A stretch of DNA of 43,674 bases from Comamonadaceae bacterium (GTDB lineage: Bacteria > Pseudomonadota > Gammaproteobacteria > Burkholderiales > Burkholderiaceae_C). Position 1 is the stretch's first letter, and each line of letters starts with the position of its first letter. The position numbers were made by a program, and so were the translations under genes. Positions 43,673-43,674 of the stretch are shown one piece after another. The notes below the pieces were generated by a model. It worked only from the letters and a program-made list of their open reading frames with translations. It was not told the DNA's origin and did not search any database. The stretch covers positions 1-43,674 of the forward strand of contig CANJPU010000047.1 of NCBI GenBank assembly GCA_947476285.1, written 5' to 3'.

Positions 43673-43674
43673 GC

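Overview
The window looks like a chromosomal segment of a high-GC betaproteobacterium, most probably Burkholderiales (Comamonadaceae or Alcaligenaceae type). The evidence is five periplasmic Bug-type (TctC-like) solute receptors in 44 kb, a LIV-type ABC importer with a fused permease-ATPase, many acyl-CoA enzymes, and LysR and IclR regulators next to the catabolic genes. The lineage is inferred from gene content only. I see no rRNA, tRNA, CRISPR array or complete insertion sequence.

Layout. 1-4171: the tail of an unidentified gene, then a large RTX-type secreted protein (choice-of-anchor-L domain, Ig/cadherin/VCBS-like modules, calcium-binding nonapeptide repeats) whose 5' end has no convincing start. 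4182-8989 (minus): a catabolic operon of two crotonase-fold enzymes, a fused ADP-forming acyl-CoA ligase and a Bug receptor. It is transcribed away from a LysR regulator (9052) across a short spacer with a LysR-box-like inverted repeat. 10129-12602 (plus): two more Bug receptors around a carboxymuconolactone-decarboxylase-like protein that lacks the CxxC cysteines. 12685-18416 (minus): an SDR dehydrogenase plus the complete LIV importer (LivH, fused LivM-LivG, LivF, receptor). 18622-23152 (plus), divergent from it: a DUF7064/7065-like protein, an APH-fold phosphotransferase of the LvaA/ACAD10 type, a small helical partner, SurE and a second SDR. The two arms share a palindromic divergent promoter region and probably import and degrade one substrate.

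23283-30192 is a mixed stretch: a small lipoprotein, a SAM methyltransferase, an exported agmatine-deiminase-family protein, catalase-peroxidase KatG, a Bug receptor, a remnant of a GMC oxidoreductase, and a helical exported protein of unknown function. 30260-35947 (minus) is a compact operon: RND adaptor, RND pump, YgaP-like DUF2892 membrane protein, OsmC-family thiol protein, CsoR/FrmR-family repressor and a small unknown protein. Its promoter has a perfect FNR-type site (TTGAT-N4-ATCAA) about 42-44 bp upstream of the predicted start of transcription, and a candidate CsoR/FrmR-type operator across the -10 box. I regard this module, with a repressor lacking the classical metal ligands, and the phosphotransferase cluster as the two most promising systems in the window.

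36157-42410: an IclR regulator divergent from an operon encoding a Bug receptor, a two-subunit succinyl-CoA-synthetase-like ligase, a MaoC dehydratase, a crotonase and an HMG-CoA-lyase-like enzyme. This reads as a complete activate-hydrate-cleave route for an imported (di)carboxylate. An ornithine-cyclodeaminase/mu-crystallin-family gene converges on it. The last 250 bases carry short tandem repeats, IS-end-like repeats and a long inverted repeat. Functions are inferred from motifs and context; no database search was possible.
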